DNA of 62,364 nucleotides from Bacillus pseudomycoides (GCF_002551005.1 NZ_NVOY01000015.1:6989-69352), one strand, 5' to 3'; counted from the first letter of the stretch, positions 28,741 to 37,564 are shown. A program made the numbers and translations. Notes: generated by a model from the letters alone, not told the origin.

Positions 28741-28778
28741 AGTGAAGTGGAGTACAATATGGCTTCACTTTTTTTTCT
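28741..28778 (+). terminator. Terminator after the YjeM-like permease
   Basis: AGTGAAG / CTTCACT with a 15-base loop, followed by a T8 tract. Confidence 0.85.
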
Positions 28779-28914
28779 TGTCTAAAACACCTCATTTAGA
28801 TTTGTTACGGTGAATCTTATCATAAGTAAATGAGGTTGCATCCTGGTATGCGTTTTTTAGTAATGAAAAAGAGATCTAGGATTTATGTAGGAAAGGATGC
28901 ATTAAATAAAGTGA

Positions 28915-29001
28915 AACTAACCATCAGTGGGGGTTTTTTCATCCCCCACTGATGGTTAGTTGAACCAATCGGGCTCTTACTGCCCACGAATAGCGGGATA
29001 A
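28915..29001. repeat. bcr-like hairpin repeat, copy 1
   Basis: A perfect stem of about 19 bp (28915-28933 with 28943-28961) carries CAGTGGGGG / CCCCCACTG. It is followed by a flank reading CTTACTGCCCACGAATAGCG then GGATAA. The same flank (CTTACTGCCCGTTAATGCGG on the minus strand) and a CCCCCAC hairpin recur at 62281-62364. B. cereus group genomes carry dispersed intergenic hairpin repeats called bcr elements; which bcr family this is I cannot say. Confidence 0.65.
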
Positions 29002-29019
29002 AATTGATGGTAAGTTAAT

Positions 29020-29050
29020 AGGCTTGTCCAAAATGGACAAGCCTGCTTTA
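29020..29050 (+). terminator. Terminator-like hairpin
   Basis: AGGCTTGTCCA / TGGACAAGCCT, 11-bp perfect stem with an AAA loop, followed by GCTTTAT. It is directly downstream of the bcr-like repeat. No nearby gene obviously needs it. Confidence 0.6.
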
Positions 29051-29108
29051 TAATAACTGAGTATTACCTAATGCTCTATGATGATCTTAAGCATTAGGAA
29101 AAACGAAA

Positions 29109-29149
29109 ATATGCCGCTGCTTGAATATCCGAAGATTTGTGCGGCATAT
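29109..29149 (-). terminator. Hairpin at the end of the MFS transporter gene
   Basis: ATATGCCGC / GCGGCATAT forms a 9-bp stem with a 23-base loop, placed 39 bases beyond the MFS stop on the minus strand. The minus-strand 3' flank has TTTTCG, so it may terminate that gene. Confidence 0.45.
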
Positions 29150-29187
29150 AAGATCGGTTTAGCTTCGTATAGTTTTAAATAAATAAA

Positions 29188-30360
29188 TTAAATAAAAACT
29201 GCTGCTTTCTTTTTATGTTCCAAATTCCGATAAACAAGTGCAAGCAGCATCGACGGTATGGTACAAACAATCATTCCGATAAAGGCATATCTTGGCTCAA
29301 TTTCGTATAAATAGGCACCGAAAATTGTAAATACGGCAGTGCTCCAGCTAAGAGCCAGCGCTGAATATATGCCTTGTGCTTTCGGAATCTGTGTATGTGA
29401 AATGTTTTTGACTAGGTATTTCATAAAGGCATAATGCCCCATAGCAAATGAGCATGCATGCAAGGTTTGTGCGATACAAAAAACAATTACATTAGGAAAG
29501 GCAAATACTAATATCCAACGTACGGAAGAACCAAGTGCTGCCAGTGCAAGTAAGGAGCCTACTGAAAAGTTTTGAAACTTCCGGTCTGCGATTGAGAAAA
29601 AAATGATTTCCGCGATTACGGCAATGTTAATAATTACACCTATTAAATATTTGGGTGCATGGATTTCTTGTAAAAAGAGATAACCATAATTGTAATAAGA
29701 AGCGTGTGCCGCTTGCAGTAAAATTACTATAATGAGTACCAAACTAAAGTGCTTGATATGAAATAATTTTAACATGCCTTCTTTTTGTGCGTGGTCTGAT
29801 TGAGGCTTTTTAGATAGAATGACAGGTGCACGCATAAAACCAAGACACACGAATATCCCTGTGCCAAGTAACAGGGCCCATAAAATCACTTCATCTCCAA
29901 GCATCCCTGTAAAGATAGATAAAATCATTCCGGCTAGGACGAATCCGATGGATCCCCATTGACGGCTTCTCCCGTAATCTTTTAATTGGTTACTTTGTAC
30001 GAGTACGCCAGCAGCGCTATCTAAAGCAGGCATCAATGTTGGATAAAAGAAATGGAATGCTAATGTGACTATAAGTAAGCTAGTAAAGGAACTTGCCGGA
30101 ATATAACACAGAATAGCAATCAGCGTACCGATGCCCGCCCCATTTAATAAGGTTTTACTACTACATTTCCCTGATAAATAAGGAAATGCAAATAATGTGG
30201 AAAGGCCTCTTGCAACTAGACCTAAGCTCATAATCAAACTAGCTTGAGGAACCGTAATTCCTTTTGTATGAATCATCCATCCTGTCCAATAGGGCAGAAA
30301 AATTCCCCATGTCATAAAAAAACTAAAAAACTGTATACTCATCCAGCGATGTGTGTTCAT
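29188..30360 (-). CDS. MFS transporter of the LacY/HcaT-like group
   Basis: The 390-residue protein has 12 predicted transmembrane helices and begins MNTHRWMSIQFFSFFMTWGI, like 3-phenylpropionate/nucleoside-type MFS_1-like permeases. It keeps YGRSRQWGSIGF, the loop 4-5 signature of that group. ATG 30360 is supported by GGGGGGGAT; the frame extends 22 codons upstream. It is divergent from a Crp/Fnr-type regulator across an 82-base region, so that regulator probably controls it. The substrate is unknown. Confidence 0.85.
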   Translation of the reverse strand: MNTHRWMSIQFFSFFMTWGIFLPYWTGWMIHTKGITVPQASLIMSLGLVARGLSTLFAFPYLSGKCSSKTLLNGAGIGTLIAILCYIPASSFTSLLIVTLAFHFFYPTLMPALDSAAGVLVQSNQLKDYGRSRQWGSIGFVLAGMILSIFTGMLGDEVILWALLLGTGIFVCLGFMRAPVILSKKPQSDHAQKEGMLKLFHIKHFSLVLIIVILLQAAHASYYNYGYLFLQEIHAPKYLIGVIINIAVIAEIIFFSIADRKFQNFSVGSLLALAALGSSVRWILVFAFPNVIVFCIAQTLHACSFAMGHYAFMKYLVKNISHTQIPKAQGIYSALALSWSTAVFTIFGAYLYEIEPRYAFIGMIVCTIPSMLLALVYRNLEHKKKAAVFI

Positions 30361-30442
30361 GCTGTATCCCCCCCATAGTTTGCATGTTATCATGTAAATA
30401 CGTAAAAATAATATGAGATATATCATATTTTTGAGGTGGATT

Positions 30443-31114
30443 ATGGAAATCTACAAAGGCGAGAAAAAGCGACTGCAGTTGAAGAAGAGCTCTATTGCGC
30501 ATTTATTTTCTTTTCCAGTTGAAGAGTTTATGGAAGTGCACGAGTATCAACGGGATGAATGGATTATTCAAGAAGGCATGAGAACAGATTTTCTATTTTA
30601 TGTTATTGAAGGGAAAGCAAAGATATATGTAACACATCAAAATGGAAAAGTTTCCTTAATTAATTTTATTAACACAAATGAGTACATTGGAGAAATGGAA
30701 TTATTTAATGAGGTGTACTATACAAAAGGAATTCAAGCATCAATGAAGACCATTTGTTTTGCTCTTCCTATTCATCGTTGTCGCACACAATTGATGGAAG
30801 ATGCAAAATTTCTACGTGAATTAACTAAGTTTTTAAGTATAAAGGCAACACTTATGGCTGCAAAGTATTCACAAAGCCTTGCCTTTCCGCTTGAAAACCG
30901 GCTTGCAGATTTTATTTTGCAAACAGCTTATGAAGGGGTTTATAAGGAGAAACACGTAACGGTTTGTGATTATCTAGGTGTATCCTATCGTCACTTATTG
31001 CACGTACTAACACAATTTTGCAATAAAGGGTATTTGCAAAAGGAAGGGCGATACTATCAAGTTAAACAGTACCATTCTTTATATGAACTTGCAGAGATGT
31101 TGAAGAATAAGTAA
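30443..31114 (+). CDS. yeiL: Crp/Fnr-family regulator, YeiL-like
   Basis: The 223-residue protein has an N-terminal cyclic-nucleotide-binding-type beta-roll (about residues 30-125, with EGKAKIYVTHQNGK and EYIGEMELF) and a C-terminal winged HTH (VTVCDYLGVSYRHLLHVLTQF). ATG 30443 follows GAGGTGG. Cysteines occur but no clear N-terminal Fe-S cluster motif of Fnr type is seen. It is divergent from the MFS transporter, the usual local-regulator layout. Confidence 0.82.
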   Translation: MEIYKGEKKRLQLKKSSIAHLFSFPVEEFMEVHEYQRDEWIIQEGMRTDFLFYVIEGKAKIYVTHQNGKVSLINFINTNEYIGEMELFNEVYYTKGIQASMKTICFALPIHRCRTQLMEDAKFLRELTKFLSIKATLMAAKYSQSLAFPLENRLADFILQTAYEGVYKEKHVTVCDYLGVSYRHLLHVLTQFCNKGYLQKEGRYYQVKQYHSLYELAEMLKNK

Positions 31115-31170
31115 CCATTTAGATAAAAGTATGTTGTGCAGTAAAAATTGTAATTGGAAGCAAAAAAAGT

Positions 31171-31210
31171 AACAGCACCCTCTAATTTGATGGAGAGGTG
31201 CTGTTTTATT
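31171..31210 (+). terminator. Terminator after the YeiL-like regulator
   Basis: AACAGCACCCTCT and AGAGGTGCTGTT form an imperfect stem followed by TTATT. Confidence 0.75.
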
Positions 31211-31345
31211 ATTTGAATGCCTAGATGAACATTAGTTGCATGAGTGGTTGTATTTGCTCAATCAGGATTTTCTTATCCAAATGAAGAAAAAGAATGACCA
31301 AATACAAAAAACGGCTGAATTCCTCCAATTGCACTTTTGCTTACT

Positions 31346-31816
31346 TTAATATTCTCCTTTAATTACAAAAAACGAGCCTCGAATTGTTCCAGCTAGTTTA
31401 GACTTCTGCCTAGCAAACTTAAACTTCCCTTCTAATTCCTTTGGTATCTCCATCCCCTCAGAAAGCTTAAAACCAACAGCCCGCTTCTTAGGGGCATCAA
31501 CCGTATACATGACGTTGACCGAAAGACCATCCTCATAAATGACGTAGGTAAATTTAATATTTTCCACTTGAAAACGCGACGTTTCTAAAGGTTTGGCCGC
31601 AAACTCAATATCACGTTCTTCTTTCAAAATTCGGTTCACATAATCAAGGGTCTCCTGGCTTTCGCTAGCTGGTACAACCGTAAATTCATGCTTGTATTTG
31701 TTCATAAAGTAACGGGCTTCATTAGCGCGTAAACCAGCAAGCGCTTCTGCTACAGGTGAAGACTCTAAACCAACCGTAGACACATTTTTAAAATCAACGA
31801 TATAGGACAATTCCAT
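31346..31816 (-). CDS. Unrecognised 156-residue protein, second gene of the GyrI-like operon
   Basis: ATG 31816 follows AAAGGAGGA; upstream codons in the frame lack support. It starts MELSYIVDFKNVSTVGLESS. It is soluble, without signal peptide or membrane helix. I do not recognise a family. It lies 16 bases downstream of the GyrI-like gene on the same strand and should be co-transcribed with it, both divergent from a YafY-type regulator. A role alongside the ligand-binding GyrI-like protein is plausible but unsupported. Confidence 0.7.
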   Translation of the reverse strand: MELSYIVDFKNVSTVGLESSPVAEALAGLRANEARYFMNKYKHEFTVVPASESQETLDYVNRILKEERDIEFAAKPLETSRFQVENIKFTYVIYEDGLSVNVMYTVDAPKKRAVGFKLSEGMEIPKELEGKFKFARQKSKLAGTIRGSFFVIKGEY

Positions 31817-31832
31817 TCCTCCTTTTATCTCC

Positions 31833-32312
31833 TTATTTCCTAACAACAGGAATCCACATTTCACCAAATACTAAGCCGTTTCGTTGCCCCATCTCAACCG
31901 TTGCATTTGGCCCACCAACATAGGCAAAATTCTTTGCTTCTGGCAAAACTTGACCAAAGGCAATGCCGGTAAGCGTATTACTCAACTCATCAGTCGTCGT
32001 TCCTTCCCCTTTAACAACTAGGTATTCTCCTTTAGGAAATTGGATCACTCTGGATTCTTCTTGTACCGATGCCTCTGTCATGACGCCAGCATAATGCATC
32101 ATCTTGTTATTCACCGCTTCGTTCACGACAAAAATGTAGTCATTTGTGGCTATGGCTTTTAAAGTGTCAAGTCTTCCATCTTGTTTGACGGCCCACCAAA
32201 AGTCTGCTTTTTCCTTGTTTATGCCAGCATAGTCTGTGTAATCGCTCTTAAGTTCAGTTCCAATACCTAAAACGGTAAAGCTGTCTTTTTCTTCTAGGGT
32301 ATAATCTGCCAT
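31833..32312 (-). CDS. GyrI-like / AraC effector-binding domain protein
   Basis: The 159-residue protein begins MADYTLEEKDSFTVLGIGTE and ends FGEMWIPVVRK, the standard frame of stand-alone GyrI-like small-molecule-binding proteins. The conserved central aromatic/acidic positions are present in KADFWWAVKQDGRL. ATG 32312 has GAGGTGGG 8 bases upstream. Such proteins bind hydrophobic or cationic compounds, and some hydrolyse them. It is divergently paired with a WYL-domain regulator. Confidence 0.8.
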   Translation of the reverse strand: MADYTLEEKDSFTVLGIGTELKSDYTDYAGINKEKADFWWAVKQDGRLDTLKAIATNDYIFVVNEAVNNKMMHYAGVMTEASVQEESRVIQFPKGEYLVVKGEGTTTDELSNTLTGIAFGQVLPEAKNFAYVGGPNATVEMGQRNGLVFGEMWIPVVRK

Positions 32313-32349
32313 ATTCAAAACCCACCTCTTTTTTTATTAATCAAATGAT

Positions 32350-32377
32350 TTGTCTTTTCACTTGATGAGTTTATAAT
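32350..32377 (+). promoter_or_regulatory. Promoter of the YafY-type regulator gene
   Basis: TTGTCT at 32350-32355 and TATAAT at 32372-32377 with a 16-base spacer; transcript start would be near 32384, with AGGAGG before the ATG at 32422. Confidence 0.65.
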
Positions 32378-32421
32378 AGCCTTAAATCATGTCAAAAAAT
32401 GATACTGTTTAGGAGGTCCCG

Positions 32422-33384
32422 ATGAAAAAAGTTGAACGGATTAATATCATCATGCGGTATATCAACAACCGCGCCCACTTTACAATTTCTGAAATCATGC
32501 GAGAATTTAACATCTCTCGTTCGACAGCTATTAGAGATATCAGAGAAATTGAAGCCATGGGGATGCCACTTGTCGCTGAAGTTGGAAGGGATGGGGGTTA
32601 TTTTGTCATGAACAACTCTGTCCTGCCCACTGTTCGTTTTACCGATAATGAGATTAAAGCTCTTTTTATTGCCTTTATGGCCACAAGAAATAAACAACTC
32701 CCTTATCTAAAGAGTCGTCAGTCTTTAGCTGAAAAATTACTAGGCCTCATCTCAGAAAACCAGCAAGATGACCTTGTTCTTTTAAATCAAACTTTGCTTT
32801 TTGAAGGGACCAATCCTAATAATCCTGACCTACTTGATCTGTCAGACCTACCCCATCCTATGTTAGAAAAACTTATCCAAATCCTTCTTTTGGATAGCCA
32901 TTTATTGATTACTATCAAAGAAGAGAAGGTAATAAAGTCTTATCCCATTTATCTCTTGCACCTTTATCATGAAAAAGGCCTTTGGCTAATTGAAGGTTTT
33001 GACTTAAAGGATGAAAAGAGGCAAGTTTTCCCTGTCGACAATCTCACCAATGTCAAAGCATATCCTGCGAAAAAAAGATTAAGTAAGAAAAAGATTTTAG
33101 AAAAACTAAGTAAGCAGGAAGAAGTAATTAACATTGTCCTTGAACTTGGTCCAAAGGCGATTGCCCAGTTCAAAAAATACCATCCTTTAAAAGTTTCAAT
33201 TTCCTATACGAATCCTTACCAAGCCACGGCCATTCTAAAGACGTTTATCAATGTTAATAATCCCGAAGAATTGACCGAAATAACAAATTGGCTACTTTTC
33301 CTAGGTGGGGATATCAAGGTCAGGGAAGTGCCAAAAGAAGTCTTAGAAGGTTTACAAGAGAGATTATGCTTATTCTGCCCATAA
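32422..33384 (+). CDS. YafY-type transcriptional regulator (HTH + WYL domain)
   Basis: The 320-residue protein has an N-terminal DeoR-like HTH (FTISEIMREFNISRSTAIRD, residues 17-36) with the following wing (AEVGRDGGYFVMN). A WYL ligand-binding domain occupies about residues 145-220, with KGLWLIEGFDLKDEKRQVFP. The C-terminal WCX-like extension ends in ITNWLLFLGGDIKVREVP. It probably controls the divergent GyrI-like operon. The three genes look like a small self-contained transferable unit. Confidence 0.85.
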   Translation: MKKVERINIIMRYINNRAHFTISEIMREFNISRSTAIRDIREIEAMGMPLVAEVGRDGGYFVMNNSVLPTVRFTDNEIKALFIAFMATRNKQLPYLKSRQSLAEKLLGLISENQQDDLVLLNQTLLFEGTNPNNPDLLDLSDLPHPMLEKLIQILLLDSHLLITIKEEKVIKSYPIYLLHLYHEKGLWLIEGFDLKDEKRQVFPVDNLTNVKAYPAKKRLSKKKILEKLSKQEEVINIVLELGPKAIAQFKKYHPLKVSISYTNPYQATAILKTFINVNNPEELTEITNWLLFLGGDIKVREVPKEVLEGLQERLCLFCP

Positions 33385-33416
33385 GAGGTGCATGTTAATA
33401 ATGCACTTCTTCTTTT
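33384..33416 (+). terminator. Terminator after the YafY-type regulator
   Basis: AAGAGGTGCAT and ATGCACTTCTT pair with one mismatch, followed by CTTTTTC. Confidence 0.75.
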
Positions 33417-33531
33417 TCGTACTGTCTGCTTCACCGCTATTGAACTTCTTTTTGATTAGGAGTTTTCTATCAGAATTAGTACAGTTTGACATTAATAATA
33501 GTAGTATAATAGTGAATGAGGTGTTAATAGT

Positions 33532-34176
33532 ATGAAAGATATAACCTTAGGTTTACTACTAGATGTTATAGGTGAATTATTTTCAGATGAAATTTCAATT
33601 GCCGTTTCGAATACAGAAGAATATATCTACTATCGGCCAAGTAAACGAATTGATTTAAAAATTAGCGTTGGAGATCCGATAAAGGAAGGGACGATTGCCC
33701 ATAAAGCGATCGTGACGAAGCAAAAGGTCTCTGAGTTTATTAACCGGGATGTTTTTGGTATTCCTTATCATGGAATGGCCGTACCATTTTTAAATAATGG
33801 AAAGCTTGAGGGGTGCGTGACGGCAATTTCTCCAGCTTTAACGGATGGAAAGTCGGTCGTTACTTTAAAAACAACAGACGGCTGGATTCCGATTCCTTTT
33901 TCAAAGGTCATTTATTTAGAGGCCAAAGATAAGAAGACGTATGTGAATTCAGAAGAGTTATCAGGAACACATAAATACTCTCTGCAAGAATTTGAATATT
34001 TGCTTCCGAAGGATTCGTTTATTAGATGCCACCGTTCATTTATTGTAAATGTGAATCATATTAAAGCGATTTATCCTGATACTCATTCTACCTTTGTACT
34101 TTCGATGGATAATGGTGAGAGGGTACCGGTTAGTCAATCATACGCCAGTTATTTTCGGAAGCTTCTAGGATTCTAG
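33532..34176 (+). CDS. LytTR-domain transcriptional regulator with N-terminal sensory domain
   Basis: The 214-residue protein has a C-terminal LytTR DNA-binding domain (about residues 110-214) showing KVIYLEAKDKKTYVN, FEYLLPKDSFIRCHRSFIVN and HIKAIYPDTHSTFVLSMDNG. The N-terminal 100 residues form a PAS-like single domain without a receiver Asp motif, so it is not a two-component regulator. It sits 128 bases before a CoA-transferase gene, with repeated CTAGATCC-type sites between them, so it probably regulates that gene. Confidence 0.85.
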   Translation: MKDITLGLLLDVIGELFSDEISIAVSNTEEYIYYRPSKRIDLKISVGDPIKEGTIAHKAIVTKQKVSEFINRDVFGIPYHGMAVPFLNNGKLEGCVTAISPALTDGKSVVTLKTTDGWIPIPFSKVIYLEAKDKKTYVNSEELSGTHKYSLQEFEYLLPKDSFIRCHRSFIVNVNHIKAIYPDTHSTFVLSMDNGERVPVSQSYASYFRKLLGF

Positions 34177-34249
34177 ATTTCTCTGTTTTAGAACCTAGAT
34201 CCGCTATTTTATCTGAATTTTCCGTATCGTATACCTAAATCCCTATTTT
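34173..34249 (+). promoter_or_regulatory. Direct repeats, candidate LytTR operators before the CoA-transferase gene
   Basis: Three related blocks: CTAGATTTCTCTGTTTTA (34173), CTAGATCCGCTATTTT (34195) and CTAAATCCCTATTTT (34235). The first overlaps the LytTR stop codon and the third touches a TTGATA -35-like box (34248-34253). Start-to-start distances are 22 and 40 bases, near whole helical turns. LytTR proteins bind direct repeats on one helix face. Confidence 0.5.
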
Positions 34250-34304
34250 GATAGTGTTAAATGTGTAAAATAATTATGAATATTCATTAAGAGAGGGATT
34301 ACTT

Positions 34305-35819
34305 ATGGAGAATAATTTGGATAGAATCAGGGACCATCGTCTGAAGGACCGAGTAGTTAAACCTGAAGAAGCGGCTTCCTGGATTGAAAGTGGAATGACT
34401 TTAGGCTTAAGTGGGTTTACGCGTGCAGGTGATGTGAAAGCAGTCCCATTTGCACTGGTGAATCGCGTTAAAGATGATAAATCATTTAAAGTAAATGTCT
34501 ATACTGGAGCTTCCTTAGGCTCGGATGTAGATAAATTATTTGCTGAAGCAGGAATTTTAGGAAAAAGATTGCCTTTCCAAGCCGATCCGACTATGCGAAA
34601 AGGAATTAATAATGGAGATTTTTTATTTGTGGATCAGCACTTGTCTCATACAGCAGAATTACTCCGTGCTGACGTTATGGATATAGATGTCGCTATTTTG
34701 GAAGCGGTTGCAATAACGGAGGATGGAATGATTATTCCAACCACTTCAATTGGAAATTCCTTAGCGTTTGCTCTAAATGCTAAGTCTATTATTATTGAAA
34801 TGAATATGGCTCAATCTACACAATTAGAGGGGCTGCATGATTTATATGAACCTGGGAAACAAGGGGAAAGATCTCCAATTCCACTTGTTAAATCAGATGA
34901 TCGAATTGGAACGATTGGAATTCCAATAGATGTTGAAAAAGTGAAGGGTATTGTGTTTACGAACCAACTTGATTCACCATCGACGATTGTTCCTCCAGAT
35001 GAAGAAACTGTTGTTATGGCACAGCATTTAATAGAGTTCCTTCGAGAAGAAGTAAAAGTAGGCCGATTAACGAATAGTTTAGCGCCATTACAATCGGGAA
35101 TTGGTTCAGTAGCTAATGCAGTGCTGCATGGAATGTTAGATTCGGAGTTTGAAGATTTAGAAGTGTATTCCGAGGTATTACAGGATGCGGTGTTTGATCT
35201 TATGGATGCTGGGAAAGTCCATTTTGCTTCTTGTTGCTCCATCACGCTTTCTGAAGAGAAAATGCAACAGGTATTTTCCAACTTTGAAAAATATCGCGAT
35301 AAATTGATGATGCGCCCGCAAGAGATTTCCAATCATCCTGAAATCATTCGTCGTCTTGGATTAATCTCGATTAATACTGCTTTAGAATTAGATATATACG
35401 GAAACGTCAACTCTACTCACGTGTTAGGTACAAAAATGATGAATGGTATTGGTGGTTCTGGTGATTTTGCAAGAAATGCACGCCTAGCTATCTTTGTTAC
35501 GAAATCCATTGCGAAAGGTGGTAACATTTCAAGTATCGTTCCTTTCGTCTCTCACGTAGACCATACGGAACACGATGTAGATGTGATCGTAACAGAACAG
35601 GGATATGCTGATTTAAGAGGACTGGCACCAAGGGAAAGAGTGGAACTGATTATTGAGAATTGCGCACATCCAATGTATCGTGACCAGCTCCGAGCTTATT
35701 ACGAAGAAGCACAAACAAGAGGTGGACAAACTCCTCATGTTTTAGAAAAAGCTTTTTCTTGGCATACGAATTATGCTAAAAATGGAACAATGATTGAAAA
35801 GGTACTGGAAACTGTATAA
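34305..35819 (+). CDS. Acetyl-CoA hydrolase / succinyl-CoA:acetate-type CoA-transferase
   Basis: The 504-residue protein is a class I CoA-transferase of the Ach1/Cat1 type. Key segments are SGFTRAGDVKAVPFAL (N-terminal CoA-binding loop), GIGGSGDFARNA, and TEQGYADLRG, whose Glu is the family's catalytic residue. These enzymes exchange CoA between acetyl-CoA and succinate or hydrolyse acetyl-CoA. AGAGAGGG precedes the ATG. A LytTR regulator lies immediately upstream and a terminator downstream. Which acids are used cannot be read from sequence. Confidence 0.9.
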   Translation: MENNLDRIRDHRLKDRVVKPEEAASWIESGMTLGLSGFTRAGDVKAVPFALVNRVKDDKSFKVNVYTGASLGSDVDKLFAEAGILGKRLPFQADPTMRKGINNGDFLFVDQHLSHTAELLRADVMDIDVAILEAVAITEDGMIIPTTSIGNSLAFALNAKSIIIEMNMAQSTQLEGLHDLYEPGKQGERSPIPLVKSDDRIGTIGIPIDVEKVKGIVFTNQLDSPSTIVPPDEETVVMAQHLIEFLREEVKVGRLTNSLAPLQSGIGSVANAVLHGMLDSEFEDLEVYSEVLQDAVFDLMDAGKVHFASCCSITLSEEKMQQVFSNFEKYRDKLMMRPQEISNHPEIIRRLGLISINTALELDIYGNVNSTHVLGTKMMNGIGGSGDFARNARLAIFVTKSIAKGGNISSIVPFVSHVDHTEHDVDVIVTEQGYADLRGLAPRERVELIIENCAHPMYRDQLRAYYEEAQTRGGQTPHVLEKAFSWHTNYAKNGTMIEKVLETV

Positions 35820-35916
35820 GCAAGTAATAATAAACCACATACAGGGGATTCCATTTCATATTAAAGAATTGAAGTTAAGTTTTGAATAAACAATATATCT
35901 TCTATTCATATACAAG

Positions 35917-35948
35917 GACAGGCTTACTTAAGTGAGCTTGTCTTTTTT
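35917..35948 (+). terminator. Terminator after the CoA-transferase
   Basis: GACAGGCTTACT and AGTGAGCTTGTC form a 12-bp stem with two G-U pairs and a two-base loop, followed by TTTTTT. Confidence 0.85.
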
Positions 35949-36072
35949 ATTTATTTTTCATTACTATAATCAATGCCACTTCCTTGAATTATATGATGAT
36001 AAAAGGATTATACGAATATTTGGTAAAACAAAGTATACTCAATATAGATAAATATAATCAATTTAATTTGGA

Positions 36073-37554
36073 GTGATTTTTATAATTAGGCAAAATGCAA
36101 AAAGGATACTTATATCATTATTAACAAATCCAATATTAATAATTGGATACGGGATTTTTTGTTATGAGTTAGCTTTATATTGTAAGTATGGAAGAATGAA
36201 TTATAATATTTATATTTTATTATTATGTATAGTGTTTTTTATATCCATGACTATATTTACTACAATGAAAATTATAAAAGGTAGAGAATATGAATCTAAA
36301 AAATTAACTAGTTCAACTGCATGGAAATACATTTCTATTGTCATTATTGTGGTAATCACATCATTTTATGGAGTACAGATTTATAAGAGTGCAATAAATC
36401 TTGATGGCAAACTTGCATGGTTTATAGAAAGGTTAAAACATGAAAAATCAGTTAAATTTAAACATAATAATATATATGAATCTGGAGTAGAAGGTATTTT
36501 TGAAGATATAAATAAAAAATATCCTTTGCCAAAGAAATTATATATGGCAACTGATTTTGATCTTACATTTCATTCAGATGGAACAATCACAGCGTTTGAT
36601 ACATTTATTTATGGGAAAAATGCTGATGGGAAAGTGGAAACTTATTTAATATCTTATAATAAGAAGAAATCAGAAGATATTACTATAATACGAGATGGGT
36701 ATGCAAATCCTGATTATGATGATGATAAATTAGTAGAGCCTCTAATTAAAACGGTTAAGGCTATTCCAGTTAAGCGAACGGTTAGTAAGTGGGATGAGAG
36801 TAAGTATGGGTTGATTTATTATGGGAAAAGGAATTGGGGATACAATACAGAGGGAATTATTAATATTACTGAGGATGGTAAGGAGCATAGCCCTAAAGAA
36901 GCAGCTTCTGAAATCATTGGATATACTGTATCTATATTCGTTCCGGGAAAAGAGAAAGAGCTAGTACCTGCTAGATATAACTTAATATGTGACGCAAATT
37001 GGAGTAAATCAAAGACTCCTCCAAATAAAGATAGGCTTAAAGAGAAGAAACAAGATTTAACGAATGAAAAGGAACAGTTTTTCCTATCAAAAGAAGTTGG
37101 TTATAAACTAAATATGACAGAAAAAGCATTGGGTAGTGCTTTTTATTCACTAAGCAGGACTACTAATGGAGGAAAAACATGGGAGGTTATCAATACAGAC
37201 CCATTTAACAGAGGAATTGGTAGTGTATCAGGAATAACCTTCATAAATGATAAACTTGGATTTTTAGGAGCAGTCCGTCCTTCTGGTAATGAGGGAGAGT
37301 TATATCGTACAGATGATGGGGGCGTATCTTTTAAAAAGGTAGATTATCCGCCTCATGAAGTGAAATTAGATCATACACAGTCTATAATAAGTCCTTTTGA
37401 TTCTCCTGGTATGCCTTATGAGAAAGATGGAGTTTTTAATATGTTAGTTGGACAAGGAGCAGATGGAGACTACAATGGCGATAGTAGTGCACTTTATCAA
37501 TCAAAAGATAAAGGGGAGACATGGGAATTTGTAGAGGAAGTTAAAAAGAAATAG
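36073..37554 (+). CDS. Uncharacterised membrane protein with C-terminal Asp-box (BNR-like) repeats
   Basis: The protein of up to 493 residues has three N-terminal hydrophobic helices (about residues 14-30, 45-65 and 88-106) and a long extracellular part. Three Asp-box-like motifs near the end (TTNGGKTWEV, RTDDGGVSFKKV, QSKDKGETWEF) suggest a partial beta-propeller, and KDK.ETW-type loops are typical of BNR repeats. The function is unknown. The start is unclear: GTG 36073 has no spaced Shine-Dalgarno, while GGAGTG is best placed for ATA/ATT at 36082-36085, so an ATG may have been lost. Confidence 0.65.
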   Translation: MIFIIRQNAKRILISLLTNPILIIGYGIFCYELALYCKYGRMNYNIYILLLCIVFFISMTIFTTMKIIKGREYESKKLTSSTAWKYISIVIIVVITSFYGVQIYKSAINLDGKLAWFIERLKHEKSVKFKHNNIYESGVEGIFEDINKKYPLPKKLYMATDFDLTFHSDGTITAFDTFIYGKNADGKVETYLISYNKKKSEDITIIRDGYANPDYDDDKLVEPLIKTVKAIPVKRTVSKWDESKYGLIYYGKRNWGYNTEGIINITEDGKEHSPKEAASEIIGYTVSIFVPGKEKELVPARYNLICDANWSKSKTPPNKDRLKEKKQDLTNEKEQFFLSKEVGYKLNMTEKALGSAFYSLSRTTNGGKTWEVINTDPFNRGIGSVSGITFINDKLGFLGAVRPSGNEGELYRTDDGGVSFKKVDYPPHEVKLDHTQSIISPFDSPGMPYEKDGVFNMLVGQGADGDYNGDSSALYQSKDKGETWEFVEEVKKK

Positions 37555-37564
37555 CGAGAATTTG

